The translations under genes were made by a program, and so were the position numbers. The notes beneath the pieces were generated by a model that saw nothing but the letters and a program-made list of their open reading frames with translations, did not search any database and was not told the DNA's origin. A stretch of 64,000 nucleotides of DNA from JBJHBP01 sp050485685 (GTDB taxonomy: Bacteria; Pseudomonadota; Gammaproteobacteria; Steroidobacterales; Rariloculaceae): positions 29,531 through 93,530 of the forward strand of contig JBJHBW010000011.1 in the NCBI GenBank assembly GCA_050485685.1. Reading direction: 5' to 3'. Below, one piece after another: positions 52,229 to 60,817 of the stretch. Numbering within the stretch: the first letter of the stretch is position 1; each line of letters starts with the position of its first letter.

Positions 52229-52900
52229 TCAATTGCCCACCACCGGCATACCTGCGAAGTGTTGAAGAAACCAATCGGACGCATGACGCGCGACCGTTTC
52301 GAGCGTACCCGGCTCCTCGAACAGATGTGTGGCGCCCGGCACGACGATGAATTTTTTCTCGCACCGCAGGCGCGCAAGTGCCTTCTTGTTGAGATGCAGG
52401 ACCTCCGGGTCATCGCCGCCGACGAGCAGGAGCGTCGGCGCGCGCACCCGATCCAGTGCGTCGGCGGCGAGATCAGGCCGGCCGCCCCGGGAAACGACGG
52501 CACGAATTCTTTCGGGCATCTCGGCTGCCGCGACGAGCGCTGCTGCCGCGCCTGTGCTTGCGCCGAAATAGCCGATTGCAGTCATTGTCCGATACTGCTT
52601 CGCGAGCCAGTCCGTAACGGAGACGAGCCTCTCAGCGAGAAACGGGATATCGAAGCGGTACTCGCGCGAGTACGCGTCGATCCGTTCCTCCTCGGCCGTC
52701 AGCAGATCGAAAAGCAGCGTTCCGAGCCCGCAGTTTCGAAAGTAGCTTGCGACGCTGCGATTGCGCGGGCTGTGCCTGCTGCTGCCGCTGCCGTGCGCGA
52801 ACACTACAATGCCGCTCGCGTCGTCTGCCACAAGGAGGTTGCCGTGCAGCACGGCGCCTGCAACGGCGATGGAGATGTCGCCTTCGTTTTGCTCAAGCAT
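52229..52900 (-). CDS. Alpha/beta hydrolase (dienelactone-hydrolase-like)
   Basis: A 223-residue hydrolase. VVFAHGSGSSRHSPRNR near the N-terminus and GYFGASTGAAAALVAA with the nucleophile Ser are characteristic of the hydrolases often joined to phosphoribosyltransferase domains in stress loci; here the hydrolase stands alone. The His is in PGATHLFEEPG and the Asp in VGGDDPEVLHL. Its start overlaps the M50 protease stop by 8 bases, so the pair is cotranscribed. The substrate is unknown. Confidence 0.82.
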   Translation of the reverse strand: MLEQNEGDISIAVAGAVLHGNLLVADDASGIVVFAHGSGSSRHSPRNRSVASYFRNCGLGTLLFDLLTAEEERIDAYSREYRFDIPFLAERLVSVTDWLAKQYRTMTAIGYFGASTGAAAALVAAAEMPERIRAVVSRGGRPDLAADALDRVRAPTLLLVGGDDPEVLHLNKKALARLRCEKKFIVVPGATHLFEEPGTLETVARHASDWFLQHFAGMPVVGN

Positions 52901-54095
52901 GAGGAACGCGATCCCGCGATTCGCGGGTGTCGTGAAACGACAGCCACTTGATCACGTCCTCCCGGCGCACGAGGCCTGCGAGCCGGGTGCCTTCCAGCAC
53001 CGGAAGCTGGTTGACGCCACGCTGCGTGATGATCGCGAGTGCTTCGGATGCATCTTCGGTGACGGAGACAGTGGCGAGTTCTTCGACGGGTGTCATCACG
53101 TCCTGCGCCGTCAGCCGTGTCCTCTCGTCGGGCCGGGAGCGTGCAAGATCCTGGAGGCAGACCATGCCGATGAAACGCCCGTCGTCCTCGACAGGGAAGA
53201 CACGCTGTCCGCTCGCCATCAGGTGCTCGTCTATCAGCGTGCGCAAGCTCGTTCTCGGGTCGATTCGCGTGACGTGCGACTGCATGATCCTTGTGACCGG
53301 CACGTCTTCGAGTGTTTCCTGCACGAGCAGCTGGCGGAAGCTGACGAGCGCGGCATTGTTCAGGAACCAGCCGATGAACATCAACCACAGGCCGGGCAGG
53401 AGTCCGACGCCCAGCAGTGGTATAGGGAAGCCGAAGATCATCATCAGGCCGGTGCCAATCAGCAGCCAAGCAAAGCCCTGTCCGCTCAGGGACGCCCATC
53501 TCGTGGCGAGGCGCAGACTGCCGGTCAGACCCCACAGAATTGCGCGCAGCACTCGCCCGCCGTCCAGCGGAAACCCCGGTACGAGATTGAACAGTGCCAG
53601 CAAGATGTTGATCAGGCCCAGCCATAGCAGCAGCGAGGCCATTGGTGACAACGTCGCCAGATGCGCGGCGCCGTTCTCGGGGTCGAGCTCGAGCGGCCCG
53701 GTCAGCGCTACCGACAGGCTGAGGCAGGTGACGCCGATTACCAGACTGGCGATCGGGCCAGCCGCGGCCATGACGAGTTCGGAGCGCCAGTCCGGCGGCT
53801 CTTTCTCCATGTGCGCCATCCCGCCGAATACGAATAGGGTGATGCGGCTGACGACAATGCCGCCTCTGCGTCCGACCAGCGCGTGCGAAAGTTCGTGCGC
53901 CAGCACGGACGCAAAGAACAATACGGCTGCGGCTAGCGCCGTGATCCATGCAAGCCCAGACTGCCAGTCCGGATGCCAGCTCGGAAACACCAGCATCGCC
54001 AGACTGAACGTGATCAGAACGAAAATGATCAACAGGCTCCAGTCGGCGACGATGTTGATGCCGGCGATGCGGCCGAGATGGACTCCCCCTCTCAT
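52893..54095 (-). CDS. Site-2 protease (M50) with two CBS domains
   Basis: A 400-residue membrane metalloprotease. The zinc-site motif HELSH is in ASVLAHELSHALVGR and the third ligand region is NLVPGFPLDGGRVLRAIL. At least six hydrophobic segments lie in residues 1-240. Two C-terminal CBS domains follow (IMQSHVTRIDPRTSLRTLI and DVMTPVEELATVSVTEDASE), which may sense adenine nucleotides. Enzymes of this kind cut membrane proteins inside the bilayer, commonly anti-sigma factors. It overlaps the small hydrolase by 8 bases. Confidence 0.9.
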   Translation of the reverse strand: MRGGVHLGRIAGINIVADWSLLIIFVLITFSLAMLVFPSWHPDWQSGLAWITALAAAVLFFASVLAHELSHALVGRRGGIVVSRITLFVFGGMAHMEKEPPDWRSELVMAAAGPIASLVIGVTCLSLSVALTGPLELDPENGAAHLATLSPMASLLLWLGLINILLALFNLVPGFPLDGGRVLRAILWGLTGSLRLATRWASLSGQGFAWLLIGTGLMMIFGFPIPLLGVGLLPGLWLMFIGWFLNNAALVSFRQLLVQETLEDVPVTRIMQSHVTRIDPRTSLRTLIDEHLMASGQRVFPVEDDGRFIGMVCLQDLARSRPDERTRLTAQDVMTPVEELATVSVTEDASEALAIITQRGVNQLPVLEGTRLAGLVRREDVIKWLSFHDTRESRDRVPHA

Positions 54096-54514
54096 TTCGC
54101 GGTCACGCCTTGCTCCTGAGCTGTCGGCTTGCTACTCAAGCATCCCGCAGCGAGTGTGCCCGCACTTTCGGCGGCCCTGCCTTGCGGAAGATACGTATAT
54201 CCGCTTCGCAGGCTGCTCCCGTTTCGGTCCCACCGTGTCGGGAAATCCGGCGTTCACATGCAGCGGCGGCGAGCGTCGTGAGCCGATCGAGGCAGCGTGG
54301 GAGTTCCCCGGGGAACGGCGTCGCGACCGTCAGATCCCAGCTCTACGACGCGTTACACAGGCCGAAGATGTCGAGACGCCGAGCAGCCGGTGCACCAAAG
54401 TCATCGGCATGGAAGCGCGCTCGGGCGTGCAGTAAGTAGTTCCCACATGGAGGTCGGGGGCGGGTGTGGCTAATCTGTCTTCACACTCCCGATTCCTTCA
54501 CCTGTGCGGGTTCC
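54096..54514. other. Intergenic region without a recognisable gene
   Basis: 419 bases between the divergent protease and thioredoxin-fusion genes. A frame of 109 codons at 54110-54439 exists, but its Arg/Ser-rich product has no domain and no ribosome-binding site. The region presumably holds both promoters. Confidence 0.5.
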
Positions 54515-55798
54515 ATGCGCAACGGTCTGATACTGGCGATACTGCTGGCGTTGGCTTTCGTCGTTCGTGTTGCGCCGGCACAGGAATCCGCGACGCTTCA
54601 TCCGGTTGATCTGTATCAGTTCTGGGGGGAGGGCTGCCCGCACTGCGAGGAACAGATCGAGTTTCTGCGTGCGCTGCAGCAGCGGTATCCCTCGCTCACC
54701 GTGCATTCACTCGAGGTCTGGCACGAGAGCGCGCACCGGGACCTGTTCCGCCGGATGTCCGAGGCGCATGACGTAGTGGCCGGTTCCGTGCCTACCGTGT
54801 TTGTCGGTGGTCGTGTATTCATTGGCGACAGCAGGCAATTGCGACTGCGAATTGAGTCTGTCGTTCAGGAATGCGTGCGGAGCGACTGTCCGGATCCGCT
54901 TACCGATACCGGGTTGGATATACATCAACCCGATGAAGCGCCATGGCTGGACCTGCCGTTCTTCGGAAGCTTCGACCTGGCTTTACAGCCGCTGATGCTC
55001 AGCACCGTGCTGATTGCACTGGCGGACGGTTTCAATCCGTGTTCGCTGTGGGTGCTGACGGTACTGCTTGCGCTGGTGATTCACTCCGGTTCCCGAGGCC
55101 GCATCGCGCTGGTGGGCATTACTTTCCTGACGACTACGGCGCTGGTCTATGGCCTGTTCATCGTCGGCGTGTTCGGTGCGTTGAGCTACATCGCATGGCT
55201 GGGCTGGGTGCAGTGGCTGGTTGCTTCGCTGGCTTTTGTGTTCGCGGTGGTCAACATCAAGGACTATTTCTGGTTTCAGAGGGGCGTCTCGTTCACGATA
55301 CCCGCGGAGCGCAAACCAGGTATGCATCGCAGAATGCGCGGTCTGCTGCGGCCCGACCATTCACCGGCGTCGCTGGTCATGGCGACGGTTGCGATGGCGC
55401 TTGGCATCGCACTGGTGGAGTTGCCTTGCACAGCGGGATTTCCTGTGGTCTGGAGCGGACTGGTTGCCGCGCATCAACCGGGCCTTGTGCAGTTTGTCGG
55501 TCTCGTCGCTCTGTATCTGTTCTTTTACCTGCTGATTGAGGTGGTCGTGTTTCTGGCTGCACTGAAGTCCCTGAAGGCGAGCCGCTTCCAGAAACGTCAC
55601 GGACGTATTCTGAAGCTCGGCGGAGGGATGATCATGCTGATGCTGGCGTTGACGCTGTCGATCGCGCCGGAGTTTCTTAATCGACTGGGCGGGCTGGTGA
55701 TTGTGTTCGCGGCCGCTCTCGCATTCAGCCTGGTAGTCATTGTGCTGCACCGTCGGCTGCTGCCGCGAGTGGGCATCCGACTGGGCGATGAATGGTAG
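54515..55798 (+). CDS. Periplasmic thioredoxin-fold domain fused to a CcdA/DsbD-like membrane domain
   Basis: 427 residues. A signal peptide (GLILAILLALAFVVRVAPA) leads into a thioredoxin-like domain with the redox motif CPHC (WGEGCPHCEEQIEF) and the cis-Pro in GSVPTVFVGG. From about residue 150 comes a membrane part with six or more helices. ADGFNPCSLWVL and ALVELPCTAGFPVVW carry the paired Pro-Cys residues expected for moving electrons across the membrane, as in DsbD and CcdA. It probably passes reducing power from cytosolic thioredoxin to periplasmic thiols. The ATG at 54515 gives the signal peptide. Confidence 0.85.
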   Translation: MRNGLILAILLALAFVVRVAPAQESATLHPVDLYQFWGEGCPHCEEQIEFLRALQQRYPSLTVHSLEVWHESAHRDLFRRMSEAHDVVAGSVPTVFVGGRVFIGDSRQLRLRIESVVQECVRSDCPDPLTDTGLDIHQPDEAPWLDLPFFGSFDLALQPLMLSTVLIALADGFNPCSLWVLTVLLALVIHSGSRGRIALVGITFLTTTALVYGLFIVGVFGALSYIAWLGWVQWLVASLAFVFAVVNIKDYFWFQRGVSFTIPAERKPGMHRRMRGLLRPDHSPASLVMATVAMALGIALVELPCTAGFPVVWSGLVAAHQPGLVQFVGLVALYLFFYLLIEVVVFLAALKSLKASRFQKRHGRILKLGGGMIMLMLALTLSIAPEFLNRLGGLVIVFAAALAFSLVVIVLHRRLLPRVGIRLGDEW

Positions 55799-55903
55799 CG
55801 AAACATGGAAGGCGCTGATCGATACTGATCAGGAATCCGGCGAACTGCGGGGCATGGCCGCCGCTACGGACGTTCCAGTCAAAGCCCGTTCTTTCCGATT
55901 GTT

Positions 55904-56260
55904 TCAGCTGGAGTGAGGCACTTCAACCGGGATTCGGGATGAGGCTCCTGTTGCGGATGCCTCCGGCGAACGCATGAAAGCCCTGTCGTGCCGTGTTGCG
56001 AGTTTCGCCGCCAGGCCGCAGTCTTGCAGAAAATCGAGCAGGATCGCGGGACTCACCATGTCTGCGTCATAGTCGACGATAACGCGTGGGGAATCTGCTG
56101 AGTCGCAGAATGCAGCGACGACACCAAGCTTCCTGACGAGTCGACCGATCAGCCAGACGCACTCAGGCTGGTTGAGTGGCTCCCCTGGGCGCAGCTCTAC
56201 GGTTTTCAAGTTGCGCAGGCGGTGGTTCCACTGCGCGGGATATCGTTCCAGCACCCTCAT
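55904..56260 (-). CDS. Small protein with HMA-like fold, function unknown
   Basis: About 118 residues. The core (VRKLGVVAAFCDSADSPRVI, then VDYDADMVSPAILLDFLQDC) has the beta-alpha-beta spacing of heavy-metal-associated ferredoxin-like domains but lacks their CxxC metal motif. ATG 56260 is a guess; the frame is open up to 56380. It lies beside a BCAM0308-type gene on the same strand, and I infer a stress-related role. The 253 bases between the two genes show no other gene. Confidence 0.45.
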   Translation of the reverse strand: MRVLERYPAQWNHRLRNLKTVELRPGEPLNQPECVWLIGRLVRKLGVVAAFCDSADSPRVIVDYDADMVSPAILLDFLQDCGLAAKLATRHDRAFMRSPEASATGASSRIPVEVPHSS

Positions 56261-56513
56261 GATGGTCGCTTCACCGGTGATGCTCCCGTTCCTCGGTCTT
56301 TCGGGTAATGGTGATGCATGCCTGACGGTGGAGAAATACGTATTTGCCGCCGTGAGTCGTCTTGAGAGCGTTCCCCGCACGGGCGGTCCCGGTCAGAATC
56401 ATGCGCGTGTCCTGCGCTCCTCCGAAGCCTTTTCCATAAAATGCTACGCAGCTATTCCGGCATCGTCATCGTATGCCGGACATGCAAAGCCAAAGGCGCC
56501 GGCGATGTGCGCT

Positions 56514-57017
56514 TCAGTCGTTGCGCTGCCACTCTATCCGTATGAAGTAACCCTCCTCGTCGTAGTGCACCGTCAAATCGCCTTTGTATGCGCTTTGCAG
56601 TGCGTGGCCGATAGCCCGCGGTACATGGATATCAGTGGTCGTGATGATCGTCTCGCCATCCTGGTCTTCGATGCTCATGATGCGATGCAGCGGGTGCTCC
56701 TCATTCGCGGATCGTTCGATGTTGCGAGCGAGATTGACGATTTCTTCGCGATGCGAAGGCAGAAAAGAGCCGCGAAGACGAATTTCGCCTGCCGGATAGT
56801 TGTCCTTGATACGACGGCAGGCCTGGCAAAGCTCTTCGTTCGCGTCGACAGTCGGTTCCTCGCTCCAGGTCCATCGCCCCGCATGGTAGACGGCGCCGCA
56901 TTGCGGGCAACACGTGGGGTCGGGCAGCTTTCGTCGAATCTTGTACGGATCATGGATGTGTTCGTGAATCAGCCTGTCCTGGCGCGGTATTCCTCTTTCC
57001 ACACTCGGTTCCTTCAC
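56514..57017 (-). CDS. BCAM0308-family zinc-ribbon protein
   Basis: A 167-residue cytosolic protein. A zinc ribbon is visible as CCPQCGAVYHAGRW with a second Cys pair, CQACRR. It is followed by PAGEIRLRGSFLPSHREEIV and a C-terminal part (TTTDIHVPRAIGHALQSAYK, ending LTVHYDEEGYFIRIEW). This matches the BCAM0308 family, named from the Burkholderia cenocepacia low-oxygen-activated locus. Translation starts at GTG 57017 with AAGGAGAT 5-7 bases upstream. Confidence 0.78.
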   Translation of the reverse strand: MKEPSVERGIPRQDRLIHEHIHDPYKIRRKLPDPTCCPQCGAVYHAGRWTWSEEPTVDANEELCQACRRIKDNYPAGEIRLRGSFLPSHREEIVNLARNIERSANEEHPLHRIMSIEDQDGETIITTTDIHVPRAIGHALQSAYKGDLTVHYDEEGYFIRIEWQRND

Positions 57018-57041
57018 GGAGATCTCCTTCGTCCGATTCTG

Positions 57042-57266
57042 CTAATGCCGGCCCGGGCGCTTGTCCGCGCCTTCCTTGTGCTCGGAGGCGTCCGCGGCGC
57101 TTGAGTCGCCGTATTCGAACCAGTCGACGCACCCATATGCCGGGTCGGTTTGAGTTGGTTTCGGCTCCCGCCGTCGCAGACGGACACCCCGGGCTTTCCT
57201 CGGGGGGGCGGGTACCAGCTCGACCCATTGCTGCTGCCGTTCTGCGGTCGTTGTCGGGGTGTTCAT
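57042..57266 (-). CDS. Possible small hypothetical protein
   Basis: A 74-residue frame between two minus-strand genes. It is rich in Arg and Pro (PAPPRKARGVRLRRREPKPT) with one motif-like stretch (YGCVDWFEYGDSS). There is no good ribosome-binding site and no family is recognised. It fills the gap neatly between its neighbours, which is the only positive evidence. Confidence 0.3.
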   Translation of the reverse strand: MNTPTTTAERQQQWVELVPAPPRKARGVRLRRREPKPTQTDPAYGCVDWFEYGDSSAADASEHKEGADKRPGRH

Positions 57267-57274
57267 TGCCCGGA

Positions 57275-57682
57275 CTACCGGCGGCGACGTTGCGGCGAAT
57301 GAATTGTGGTCTGATGGACGTAGAAATTGACGATCGGGCTTTCGATCAGGGGTCGGCCATCGCGATCCTCGACAAAGGCCTGAAGCGTATGCTCTCCGCG
57401 CCAGACTTCGCCGAGGCGAAATTCGAGCGCGTCGTCAGGCCATCGGGCCACAGGTTCGCGATCATAGTGAACGCGCACCCGATCGCCCGGACGCAATGCC
57501 GGCTCCAGGCGCAGCCTTACGTCCAGATTCCCGCCTATGTTCCAAAGCGTCTCGCCGTCCTCAGGCTGGACGACCAACAGAGACTCATATACGTGTTGCT
57601 GCGCGGTGGCGGGTTCGCCATGGCTCTGAAGCACGAGGCAGCCGATCGCGAGCAGCAGCGCCAGCTTGCTTGGCCCGAGCAT
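57275..57682 (-). CDS. Secreted protein resembling the C-terminal part of DUF4124 proteins
   Basis: A 135-residue exported protein (signal peptide SKLALLLAIGCLVLQSHG). The mature part is an Ig-like beta-sandwich pattern: LWNIGGNLDVRLRLEPALRP, DRVRVHYDREPVARWPDD, VWRGEHTLQAFVEDRDGRPL and SPIVNFYVHQTT. This resembles the domain that follows DUF4124 in many gammaproteobacterial proteins; the DUF4124 part itself is absent. AAGGAACAGGTG lies upstream of ATG 57682. Function unknown. Confidence 0.65.
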   Translation of the reverse strand: MLGPSKLALLLAIGCLVLQSHGEPATAQQHVYESLLVVQPEDGETLWNIGGNLDVRLRLEPALRPGDRVRVHYDREPVARWPDDALEFRLGEVWRGEHTLQAFVEDRDGRPLIESPIVNFYVHQTTIHSPQRRRR

Positions 57683-58029
57683 CACCTGTTCCTTTAACGC
57701 CGGTCCGAGAATGCGAGCATATCCGGTGTGCCCGAGGGCGGGCATCCGAAGTTGTACGTATGATCCTTTAGGCCGAGATCCAGCACGTCGCGCTGCAGTC
57801 GATAATGCGATGATCCACGCTCATCGAGCAGGCTCTGGCGCTTCGCGCACTTGCGACCGCTACGGCAATGTCACCGGCGCGCAGGCTGTCACGTATCGTC
57901 AGGTATTGCCCGGCGGACCCTGCATTTCTCTTGCGGCCAATACCTATTGCGCGTTCGGGCCGGCGTGAGCAGAGTGTGCGCATGGCATGTCTCCTGCCTG
58001 TCCCGATTCGGAAACCGGATGCCTGCCCG
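57683..58029. other. Intergenic region without a recognisable gene
   Basis: 347 bases between divergent genes. Several short frames cross it, none with a family signature or a ribosome-binding site. It presumably carries the two divergent promoters; no clear -10/-35 pair was seen. Confidence 0.45.
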
Positions 58030-58434
58030 ATGAAACGACTACCGTTCGCAGCAGTTCTTGCGTGGTTCCTGATAACTTACTCGCCGACCCCGGTCGCTGC
58101 TCAGGACGAGGAGCGAGCCGATGCCGCGGAACGCCGGTGCGTATCCCTGACGGCGATCGCGCGGACCAGGATCGTCGACGATCGCACGATCCTGTTCTAC
58201 ATGCGCGACGGGACGATCTATCGCAACGATCTCACGCATGCGTGCCCGGGCCTGTCCCGGGAGGGAAAGTTCATGTATCGCGTCGCGGCGCACCAGCTCT
58301 GTAACGTCGACACGATCAGCGTGCTCGAAGATTACGGTTTTGCCTACGTGCAGGGCCCTGCCTGCGGGCTTGGACCGTTTACACCGGTTTCACGACCGGA
58401 GGCCGACGAATTGCTGTCTCTGCCAGACCGGTAA
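58030..58434 (+). CDS. DUF6491-like secreted protein, copy 1
   Basis: A 134-residue exported protein (signal peptide LPFAAVLAWFLITYSPTPVA). The family pattern is CVSLTAIARTRIVDDRTILF, YRNDLTHACPGL, CNVDTISVLE and GPACGLGPF. Conserved Cys pairs suggest disulfides. The gene at 58441-58920, convergent 6 bases away, encodes a protein of the same pattern. Function unknown. Confidence 0.7.
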   Translation: MKRLPFAAVLAWFLITYSPTPVAAQDEERADAAERRCVSLTAIARTRIVDDRTILFYMRDGTIYRNDLTHACPGLSREGKFMYRVAAHQLCNVDTISVLEDYGFAYVQGPACGLGPFTPVSRPEADELLSLPDR

Positions 58435-58440
58435 GCCAGT

Positions 58441-58920
58441 TCACTGTGTTTCCTCAGCATCTTCCGCAGCGGGAATCTCAACCTCGACCGCCCCTTCGGG
58501 TGCACCGTCGGGCTCGAACTGCTCGATCAGCGCGCGCAGGCCCTCGTCGTCCAGCCGCGTGACTCCGAGCACCGGGCAGCGCTCGATCATCGGGCCATCG
58601 ACGAGAATTGCGTCGCCGGCGAATCCGCAGATGCGGTCACTGCGCGAGCTGATCCCGATCGCTATTTGTCTGCGCAGGCCGAAGCAGGGGCCCATCAGCT
58701 GCACGTGGTACGGCACACCACGCGGCGCAAATACGATCAGGTTACGGTCGTCCAGATAGCGAAAATCACGCGCCAGCGAGGTCCGGAAACAGTCGGTCGC
58801 GATCGTCGTCGTGACGGTGATGCCGGGTTCCTCTGCACGTTCTTGCGGGCCGGTGCAGGAGCTGGCCGCGATTGCCGCGAGTACGACTGCGGTCCCGCGA
58901 GCGATAGTGGACGTCCTCAT
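58441..58920 (-). CDS. DUF6491-like lipoprotein, copy 2
   Basis: A 159-residue lipoprotein (signal VVLAAIAASSCTG, lipobox ASSC). It follows the pattern of its convergent neighbour: CFRTSLARDFRYLDDRNLIV, YHVQLMGPCFGLRRQ, DRICGFAGDAILVDG and CPVLGVTRLDDEGL. A Glu/Ala-rich acidic tail of about 25 residues ends it. Family members are widespread in gammaproteobacteria and have no known role. Confidence 0.75.
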   Translation of the reverse strand: MRTSTIARGTAVVLAAIAASSCTGPQERAEEPGITVTTTIATDCFRTSLARDFRYLDDRNLIVFAPRGVPYHVQLMGPCFGLRRQIAIGISSRSDRICGFAGDAILVDGPMIERCPVLGVTRLDDEGLRALIEQFEPDGAPEGAVEVEIPAAEDAEETQ

Positions 58921-59181
58921 GATCGAGTTTCCTTTTGCTGCGGGTCGACTGATACCGACAGTCTAGCTCCGGCGCCGATACACCGATCATTCGTGCTTCT
59001 ACCTACTTGCGCGGTGCGGATGGCAGGTCCCCGCCGTATTGTTCTCGAACGCTGTCTGGCGCGTTGTGCCCGCCACGGTGCATTCTGCTAAGAGGCACCC
59101 ACGGCAGTTGCGCCGATCGAGCCGGCCGTATAGGTATCAATGCGAATGGACGGCGATGCGCCTGCGTATCAGGCTGCTGCT

Positions 59182-59670
59182 ATGGCAGGGACAGATTTCA
59201 GACGAATTCTGGTGGCGGTCAAGCCGCAAGGGCACGGAGCTTCTGCGCCCATCGCTCGCGCAAAGCTGCTGGCGCAAGCTGCGAGAAGACGGGATCACCG
59301 TCCACGTACGTGTTGTCTGGGGTACGCCAGTCTTTGAAGCCATTCTTCAGGAGCTGCGCGAGTGGCGGGCGGACCTGCTGGTGCTTGGTGTGCACGAGCC
59401 GAGACCCGTACCGCATACGGTGCTGCTCGATACCGACTGGCAACTGATCAGACTCTGTCCGTGTCCGCTGTTGATCGCAAAAAGTGCGACGCCCTCGCCG
59501 TGGCGCACCGTGCTGGCTGCTGTGGATCCGCTACACCGGCACGCCGAACCGACCTTCTGGTTGCCGGCGCCCTGAAGCGCGGGCTTCTTCGAGAGGTGAC
59601 GGTCGGCAGCACGGTGGAGTGGCTGGCGGCAGAAACGCCTTGCGACGTGCTGTTGATCAAGCCCGCCTGA
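59182..59670 (+). pseudogene. uspE: uspE-like tandem universal stress protein, broken
   Basis: Pieces of a two-domain UspE protein occur in order but in different frames. The N-terminus is AGTDFRRILVAVKPQGHG. A second frame gives the core of domain 1 and the start of domain 2: ITVHVRVVWGTPVFEAILQE, LDTDWQLIRLCPCPLLIAK and WRTVLAAVDPLHRHAEPT. The first frame then returns for the end of domain 2: LREVTVGSTVEWLAAETPCD and VLLIKPA. The preserved length is 489 bases against about 900 for an intact gene, so there are internal deletions as well as frameshifts. Its end overlaps the convergent gcvT by 14 bases. Confidence 0.8.
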
Positions 59671-60817
59671 TCGGCGCGAATGCTGCGACCTGGTTCTGCC
59701 CCCGAATTGTCCCCAAAATGCGGACGGGGACGCGGTTGCCCCGGACCACGGCATGCAGTGGCGTCCCGGGAGTGGACAGGGCGGTTGCCACATAGCCCAT
59801 TGCAACGGGCGCACCGACGCTGGGACCGTAAGCGCCGCTGGTGATGATGCCGGCGCTCTGGCCGGCGTCGTCTTCGACCAGGCAGCCGGCGCGTACCGGT
59901 ATGCGCGAGTCGGCGACGAGATTGACGCGGCGGCGCGTGGGGCCTTCGCTCAGTTCGCGGGCGATCACATCGGCGCCCGGGTAGCCGCCGGCGCGCATGC
60001 CGTCCGGGCGACGCACCTTTGGAATCGCCCACGCAAGGTTGGCCTCGACGGGTGTCGTGTGTTCGTCGATGTCCTGGCCATAAAGGCACAGCCCTGCCTC
60101 CAGGCGCAGCGTATCGCGTGCGCCCAGGCCGGCCGGCGCGACTTCGTCATGCGCCAGCAGCGCCCGCGCAAGTCGGTCGGCATCGGAAGCGGCCACGCCG
60201 ATCTCGAATCCGTCTTCCCCGGTGTAGCCGCAGCGGCCCACGATTGCGGTGCAGCCAGCCACTGCGGCGTCAGCGAAAGTCGTTTCAGTGATGGCCATGA
60301 AGTTGGTCGCCGCGACGTCCGGTGAGAAGCGCGCGACGACCTTGACCGCAGCCGGACCCTGCAGCGCGATCAGCGCGCGGTCGTTCTCCATGGCGAACTC
60401 GCAGCGCTGGCCGATACGCGTCACCAGATATTCAAGGTCCGCGTGCTTACACGCTGCGTTGACGACGAGCAGGAAGCGCTCGCCGAGATTCGCGATGATC
60501 AGATCGTCGAGGATTCCCCCCGCGTCGTTGGTCAGGAACGTGTAGCACTGGCGTCCGGGTGGCAGATCGATTACGTCCGCCGGCAGCACCGATTCCAGCG
60601 CGGCCGCCGCATCGCTGCCGGACACGAAGATCTGCCCCATGTGCGAGACGTCGAACAGCCCCGCTGCGGCGCGTGTGTGCAGGTGCTCGCGGATGATGCC
60701 ATCGCGATACTGCAGTGGCATCGAGTAACCGGCGAATGGCACGAACCGTGCGCCGAGCTCCTGATGCAGCGCATGCAGTGGTGTCAGTAACGGGGCCGTT
60801 GTGTCATCGCCGGTCAT
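59657..60817 (-). CDS. gcvT: Glycine cleavage system T protein (aminomethyltransferase)
   Basis: A 386-residue tetrahydrofolate-dependent enzyme taking the aminomethyl group from GcvH and releasing ammonia with methylene-tetrahydrofolate. Family features include FVPFAGYSMPLQYRDGIIRE, the catalytic region LFDVSHMGQI, IALQGPAAVKV, GYTGEDGFEIG and DTLRLEAGLCLYGQDID. The length is normal. Its ATG overlaps the gcvP stop by 4 bases (ATGA), so the two are coupled. Confidence 0.96.
   Translation of the reverse strand: MTGDDTTAPLLTPLHALHQELGARFVPFAGYSMPLQYRDGIIREHLHTRAAAGLFDVSHMGQIFVSGSDAAAALESVLPADVIDLPPGRQCYTFLTNDAGGILDDLIIANLGERFLLVVNAACKHADLEYLVTRIGQRCEFAMENDRALIALQGPAAVKVVARFSPDVAATNFMAITETTFADAAVAGCTAIVGRCGYTGEDGFEIGVAASDADRLARALLAHDEVAPAGLGARDTLRLEAGLCLYGQDIDEHTTPVEANLAWAIPKVRRPDGMRAGGYPGADVIARELSEGPTRRRVNLVADSRIPVRAGCLVEDDAGQSAGIITSGAYGPSVGAPVAMGYVATALSTPGTPLHAVVRGNRVPVRILGTIRGQNQVAAFAPIRRA

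Noticed and set aside
52948..54435. 495-codon open frame on the plus strand
   Set aside because: It is antisense to the M50 protease gene, which has clear zinc and CBS motifs; the product is Ser/Arg-rich and without a family.
54110..54439. 109-codon frame in the gap before the thioredoxin fusion
   Set aside because: No ribosome-binding site, no domain, Arg/Ser-rich composition.
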